9,432 nt of DNA from an uncultured Lachnospiraceae bacterium (GTDB lineage: Bacteria > Bacillota > Clostridia > Lachnospirales > Lachnospiraceae), in contig CADBQE010000223.1 in assembly GCA_902796695.1 (NCBI GenBank), forward strand, positions 1 to 9,432. The letters run 5' to 3'. Of the stretch, positions 6,749-9,432 are shown in pieces. The number at the start of each line of letters is the position of its first letter. The first letter of the stretch is position 1. A program made the position numbers and the translations under genes. The notes below the pieces were generated by a model, which was not told where the DNA came from, made no database searches, and saw only the letters and a list, made by a program, of their open reading frames with translations.

Positions 6749-6821
6749 AAGAGACCTCCCATCCGGGACCGGGAGACGGTTCCGCCGGTTCCCGCCCGCG
6801 CGGGGCGGGCCGCCGCTATTT
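6749..6821 (-). promoter_or_regulatory. GC-rich structured leader of the GTPase-NYN gene
   Basis: Between the predicted transcription start (about 6821) and the TTG start lie three possible stems on the minus strand. The first is a perfect hairpin, CCCGCCC-CGCGC-GGGCGGG (6809-6791). The second is GGAACCG-TCTCC-CGGTCCC (6783-6765, one mismatch). The third is CTCCC (6775-6771) pairing with GGGAG (6760-6756), which would cover the Shine-Dalgarno. The second and third use overlapping bases and cannot form together, which is the layout of an on/off translation switch. This is a reading by eye; no folding energy was calculated, and GC-rich DNA yields such pairings by chance. Confidence 0.4.
6754..6760 (-). 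promoter_or_regulatory. Ribosome-binding site supporting a TTG start
   Basis: GGGAGGT on the minus strand lies 5 nt before TTG at 6748. The only nearby ATG, just upstream, overlaps this site and reads ATG GGA GGT CTC TTT TGA, a dead end. The first ATG-independent start that preserves the G1 loop is therefore this TTG. TTG initiation usually lowers translation. Confidence 0.75.
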
Positions 6822-6827
6822 CGATTA

Positions 6828-6836
6828 ATTATAGCA
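6828..6836 (-). promoter_or_regulatory. Extended -10 promoter of the GTPase-NYN gene
   Basis: On the minus strand TGC-TATAAT is a perfect -10 hexamer with the TGN extension. No good -35 is found 16-18 nt upstream, which extended -10 promoters tolerate. The predicted start is near 6821, 73 nt before the TTG codon. Confidence 0.65.
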
Positions 6837-6851
6837 TTTCTTCCCGCCCTG

Positions 6852-6860
6852 TGGTATGAT
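6852..6860 (+). promoter_or_regulatory. Extended -10 promoter of the M32 carboxypeptidase gene
   Basis: TGG-TATGAT is a 5/6 -10 hexamer with the TGN extension; the -35 region is weak. The predicted start is near 6867, giving a leader of about 24 nt that carries GGAGGT. It sits back to back with the minus-strand promoter, the two -10 hexamers being only 21 bp apart, so RNA polymerase probably cannot bind both at once. Confidence 0.6.
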
Positions 6861-6890
6861 TGTTTTAATAAAACTGCCCGGAGGTCCTTT

Positions 6891-8393
6891 ATGACACTTG
6901 AGCAAGCCCGTAAAGATTTAAAAACCCTGCAGGCGAAGCTTTCCGCTTACCGCCATGCGCTGGGTCTCATCAGTTATGACGGTTCCACGGCCGCGCCGAA
7001 GCAGACCGCGTCCAACCGTGCGCACAGCATGCCGATCCTGAGCGAGGCGGTCTATCAGCTGACCACCGGACCGGAAACCGTCGCCCTGCTGGAATTTCTG
7101 GACGAAAACCGCGCGGCGCTGACCGAAAAGGAGCGGCGCCAGGTCTTTCTGCTGCTCAAAGACCTCCGCTTCCATGCCAGCATCCCGCTGGATGAATTCC
7201 TGGCCTACCGCCGCCTGCTGGTGGAATCGGACGACGTCTGGCACCGTGCCAAGCCCGCGAACGATTTTGCCTCCTTCGCCCCTTACCTGGAGAAGATCTT
7301 CGACGCCAAAAAGCGCTTCGCGTCTTATGCCGCGCCGGACAAAGACCCCTACGATTTCTGGCTGAACGAATACGAAGCCGGCCTTAATACCGCGGTCTGC
7401 GACCGCTTCTTCGCCGCCGTCCGGAGCGGGGTCGTCCCGCTGCTGAAAGCGGTCATGGAAGCCGAACCCGTCTCCGACGCCTGCATCCTGGGCGATTTCC
7501 CGGAGAAGGAGCAGGAAGAACTGGCCCGTTCCCTGATGGATTTCATCGGTCTGGACCGCGGCCACGTGGGCCTGTCCGCCACCGAGCACCCGTTCACCAC
7601 CAGCCTGGGCTCGCATTTCGATACCCGCATCACCACCCACATTTACCGGGAAAACGTTTCCTACTCGCTCTTCAGCGTGGTGCATGAAGGCGGCCACGCC
7701 CTCTATGAGACCGGCGGCGCGGATGACCTGGCCTACACGGTTCTGGACGGCGGCGTCTCCATGAGCATCCACGAGAGCCAGAGCCGCTTTTACGAAAACT
7801 ACATTGCCCGCAGCCTGCCCTTCGTCCGCGCGGTGTTCCCGAAGATCCGGGAGCTCTTCCCGCAGCAGATGCGCGGCGTTTCGCCGGAGCAGTTCTGGGC
7901 CGCCGTCAACAAAGCGCAGCCGACCCTGATCCGCACGAAGGCGGACGAACTGACCTACTCCCTGCACGTCATGGTGCGCTATGAGCTGGAAAAGCGCGTG
8001 ATGGCCGGCGATCTGGCCGTGCGCGACCTGCCCGCGGCCTGGAACGCCCTGTACAAAGAATATCTGGGCATCGACGTGCCGGACGACACCCGCGGCGTGC
8101 TGCAGGATTCGCACTGGGGCGGCGGCATGGTGGGCTACTTCCCGTCCTATGCGCTGGGCAGCGCGTACGGCGCGCAGTTCATGGCCCGCATGAAGGAGAC
8201 CGTGGACGTGGACGCGTGTCTGGAGCGGGGCGATCTTAGCCCCGTCAATGCCTGGAACCGCGAGCATATCTGGCAGTACGGAAAGCTCTATCCGCCGCAG
8301 GAGCTGCTGGAACGCGTTCTGGGCGGACCGTTCGACCCCGGGTACTATATCCGTTATCTGGAAGAAAAATACCGGAAACTCTGCAGATTATAA
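6891..8393 (+). CDS. M32-family metallocarboxypeptidase (Taq/Bacillus carboxypeptidase type)
   Basis: This 500-residue protein has the usual length and all M32 signatures: HPF (233-235), DTRIT (DxRxT, 244-248), the zinc site HEGGH (265-269), HESQSR with the third ligand Glu295 (294-299), and IRTKADELTY (347-356). The C-terminal stretch HWGGGMVGYFPSYALG is also typical. Members are cytosolic zinc or cobalt enzymes that remove C-terminal residues one by one, with broad specificity except around proline. I see no signal peptide or membrane segment, which fits a cytosolic peptide-recycling role. The ATG at 6891 has GGAGGT 5 nt upstream and its own extended -10 promoter. The frame remains open further upstream, but only as antisense to the GTPase gene. 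The next gene is on the same strand after 96 nt, with its own promoter; I see no clear terminator between them. Confidence 0.96.
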   Translation: MTLEQARKDLKTLQAKLSAYRHALGLISYDGSTAAPKQTASNRAHSMPILSEAVYQLTTGPETVALLEFLDENRAALTEKERRQVFLLLKDLRFHASIPLDEFLAYRRLLVESDDVWHRAKPANDFASFAPYLEKIFDAKKRFASYAAPDKDPYDFWLNEYEAGLNTAVCDRFFAAVRSGVVPLLKAVMEAEPVSDACILGDFPEKEQEELARSLMDFIGLDRGHVGLSATEHPFTTSLGSHFDTRITTHIYRENVSYSLFSVVHEGGHALYETGGADDLAYTVLDGGVSMSIHESQSRFYENYIARSLPFVRAVFPKIRELFPQQMRGVSPEQFWAAVNKAQPTLIRTKADELTYSLHVMVRYELEKRVMAGDLAVRDLPAAWNALYKEYLGIDVPDDTRGVLQDSHWGGGMVGYFPSYALGSAYGAQFMARMKETVDVDACLERGDLSPVNAWNREHIWQYGKLYPPQELLERVLGGPFDPGYYIRYLEEKYRKLCRL

Positions 8394-8416
8394 AGGAAGG
8401 CACCCGCTAAAAACAG

Positions 8417-8445
8417 TTGCGTATTCCCGGCCGCCCTATTATAAT
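8417..8445 (+). promoter_or_regulatory. Sigma-A type promoter of the CofE-like gene
   Basis: TTGCGT (8417-8422), a 17-nt spacer and a perfect TATAAT (8440-8445) form a plausible promoter, with start near 8452. The -35 matches only in TTG, so its strength may depend on a regulator. A leader of about 38 nt carries AGGAGGT. Confidence 0.65.
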
Positions 8446-8448
8446 AGG
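8435..8448. promoter_or_regulatory. Perfect 14-bp palindrome over the -10 box: candidate operator
   Basis: CCTATTATAATAGG reads the same on both strands and covers the whole -10 hexamer. A second dyad, ATGTT-GA-AACAT (8450-8461), lies over the predicted transcription start. A dimeric repressor bound to either would block the promoter. An AT-rich -10 box favours short palindromes by chance, but the match includes the outer CC/GG pairs. The regulator is unknown. Confidence 0.4.
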
Positions 8449-8489
8449 AATGTTGAAACATCCCACTCATCAGGAGGTTGAAAAGCACT

Positions 8490-9432
8490 ATGAACCGCAT
8501 GACCGGAACTGTTTCCCGCGGCATCCGCTGCCCCATTATCCGTCAGGGCGACGATCTGGCCCGGATCGTAACTGACAGCGTTCTTCAGGCATCCGAATCC
8601 GAAGGCTTCCCGCTGCGCGACCGCGACGTGATCGCCGTCACGGAATCCGTCGTAGCCCGCTCTCAGGGCAATTACTGCAGCGTGGACGATATCGCCGCCG
8701 ATGTCAGGGCCAAACTGGGCGGAGAGACCGTCGGGATCCTCTTCCCCATCCTCTCCCGGAACCGCTTTGCCATCTGTCTGCGCGGCATTGCCAAAGGCGC
8801 CAAGAAACTGGTCATCCTGTTAAGCTATCCTTCCGATGAAGTCGGCAACGAACTCATGACGCTGGACCAGCTGGACGAATCCGGTGTGAACCCGTATTCG
8901 GACGTTCTGACCGAGCAGCAGTTTTACGAAAAATTCGGCACGCCCCGCCACCCCTTCACCGGCATGAACTATGTGGCCTACTACAAGGAACTGGCGGAAA
9001 GCTGCGGCGCCGAAGTCGAGATCTATTTCGGCAACCATGCGGAGCAGATCCTGCCCTACGCGGACCGACTGATCAACTGCGACATCCACACCCGCGCCCG
9101 CACCAAGCGCCTGCTCTTAAAGGCCGGCGCCAAGCAGGTCTTCACGCTGGCGGAGATCATGAACGCCCCCGTGAACGGCAGCGGCTATAACGAGAACTTC
9201 GGCCTGCTGGGCTCCAACAAAGCCACGGAAGACACCGTCAAGCTCTTCCCGCGCGACGCGCAGGGCCTGGTGGAGGACATCCAGAGCCGCATCCTGGAGA
9301 AGACCGGCCGGCACGTGGAAGTCATGGTCTACGGCGACGGCGCCTTCAAGGATCCCCAGGGCAAGATCTGGGAACTGGCCGACCCCATGGTCTCCCCTTT
9401 CTTCACGGACGGCCTGAAGGGCACGCCCAACG
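8490..9432 (+). CDS. CofE-like protein (coenzyme F420-0:L-glutamate ligase superfamily), 3' end outside window
   Basis: The frame is open from the ATG at 8490 to the window end (314 codons). It starts MNRMTGTVSRGIRCPIIRQG. The segment RDRDVIAVTESVVARSQG (about 43-60) corresponds to the GDxLVVTxKIVSxxEG core of CofE, which adds glutamate to F420-0. Further blocks are FPILSRNRFAICLRGIAKGA, SYPSDEVGNELM, NPYSDVLTEQQF, NCDIHTRARTKR, GLLGSNKATEDTVKLFPRD and YGDGAFKDPQGKIWELADP. From memory these belong to a Clostridial family of about 390-400 residues annotated as F420-0:glutamate ligase, longer than archaeal CofE (about 250). Most Clostridia are not known to make F420, so the true substrate is uncertain; an amide-forming ligase is the family-based guess. 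AGGAGGT lies 11 nt before the ATG, slightly far but the only good choice. Probably about 80 residues are missing at the C-terminus. Confidence 0.8.
   Translation, partial: MNRMTGTVSRGIRCPIIRQGDDLARIVTDSVLQASESEGFPLRDRDVIAVTESVVARSQGNYCSVDDIAADVRAKLGGETVGILFPILSRNRFAICLRGIAKGAKKLVILLSYPSDEVGNELMTLDQLDESGVNPYSDVLTEQQFYEKFGTPRHPFTGMNYVAYYKELAESCGAEVEIYFGNHAEQILPYADRLINCDIHTRARTKRLLLKAGAKQVFTLAEIMNAPVNGSGYNENFGLLGSNKATEDTVKLFPRDAQGLVEDIQSRILEKTGRHVEVMVYGDGAFKDPQGKIWELADPMVSPFFTDGLKGTPN

Noticed and set aside
6204..6890. Upstream extension of the M32 carboxypeptidase in the same frame
   Set aside because: It lies antisense to the GTPase gene and through the promoters, and the ATG at 6891 has a strong ribosome-binding site and the normal family N-terminus.
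6918..8267. Minus-strand open frame of 449 codons opposite the carboxypeptidase
   Set aside because: Antisense shadow of GC-rich code; the M32 motifs on the plus strand are unmistakable.
8394..8416. Terminator after the M32 carboxypeptidase
   Set aside because: No stem followed by a T run could be found in these bases.

Overview
The window looks like the chromosome of a GC-rich member of the Clostridia (Firmicutes). The evidence is strong AGGAGG-type ribosome-binding sites, a SecG of Firmicute type, a PheS carrying the four-cysteine insert seen in Bacillus-like PheS, and two protein families that I know mainly from Clostridia: an EF-G/TetM-like GTPase fused to a YacP/Rae1 nuclease, and a long CofE-like protein. 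This placement comes from recalled family resemblance, not from a search. I see no mobile element, tRNA, rRNA or CRISPR array.

The left two thirds (1-6748) is read on the minus strand. In transcription order it holds the GTPase-NYN fusion, pheS, pheT, secG and the 5' part of smpB, which runs off the window edge. pheS and pheT are 10 nt apart and form an operon. pheS and secG each have their own recognisable sigma-A type promoter, and a hairpin followed by a short T run lies between secG and smpB. The theme is translation and its quality control: tRNA-Phe charging (PheST), ribosome rescue (SmpB), a ribosome-binding GTPase fused to an A-site-type endoribonuclease, and a Sec translocon subunit.

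From 6749 to 6890 lies a short divergent control region with two back-to-back extended -10 promoters. The minus-strand transcript has a GC-rich leader able to form competing hairpins around the Shine-Dalgarno, and its gene starts with TTG. The plus strand then holds a complete M32 metallocarboxypeptidase (6891-8393). After a 96-nt gap with a palindromic promoter comes the 5' part of a CofE-like (F420-0:glutamate ligase superfamily) protein of unclear function, cut by the window end.

The most interesting object is the 870-residue fusion. Its first part is a ribosomal-protection/EF-G-like GTPase, a fold that enters the ribosomal A site. Its last ~150 residues are a complete YacP/Rae1-like NYN nuclease, a family whose characterised member cuts mRNA in the ribosomal A site. 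Together they suggest a GTP-driven factor that delivers a nuclease to selected ribosomes. Many other long open frames, especially opposite pheT, the fusion gene and the carboxypeptidase, are antisense shadows of GC-rich coding sequence and are left out.
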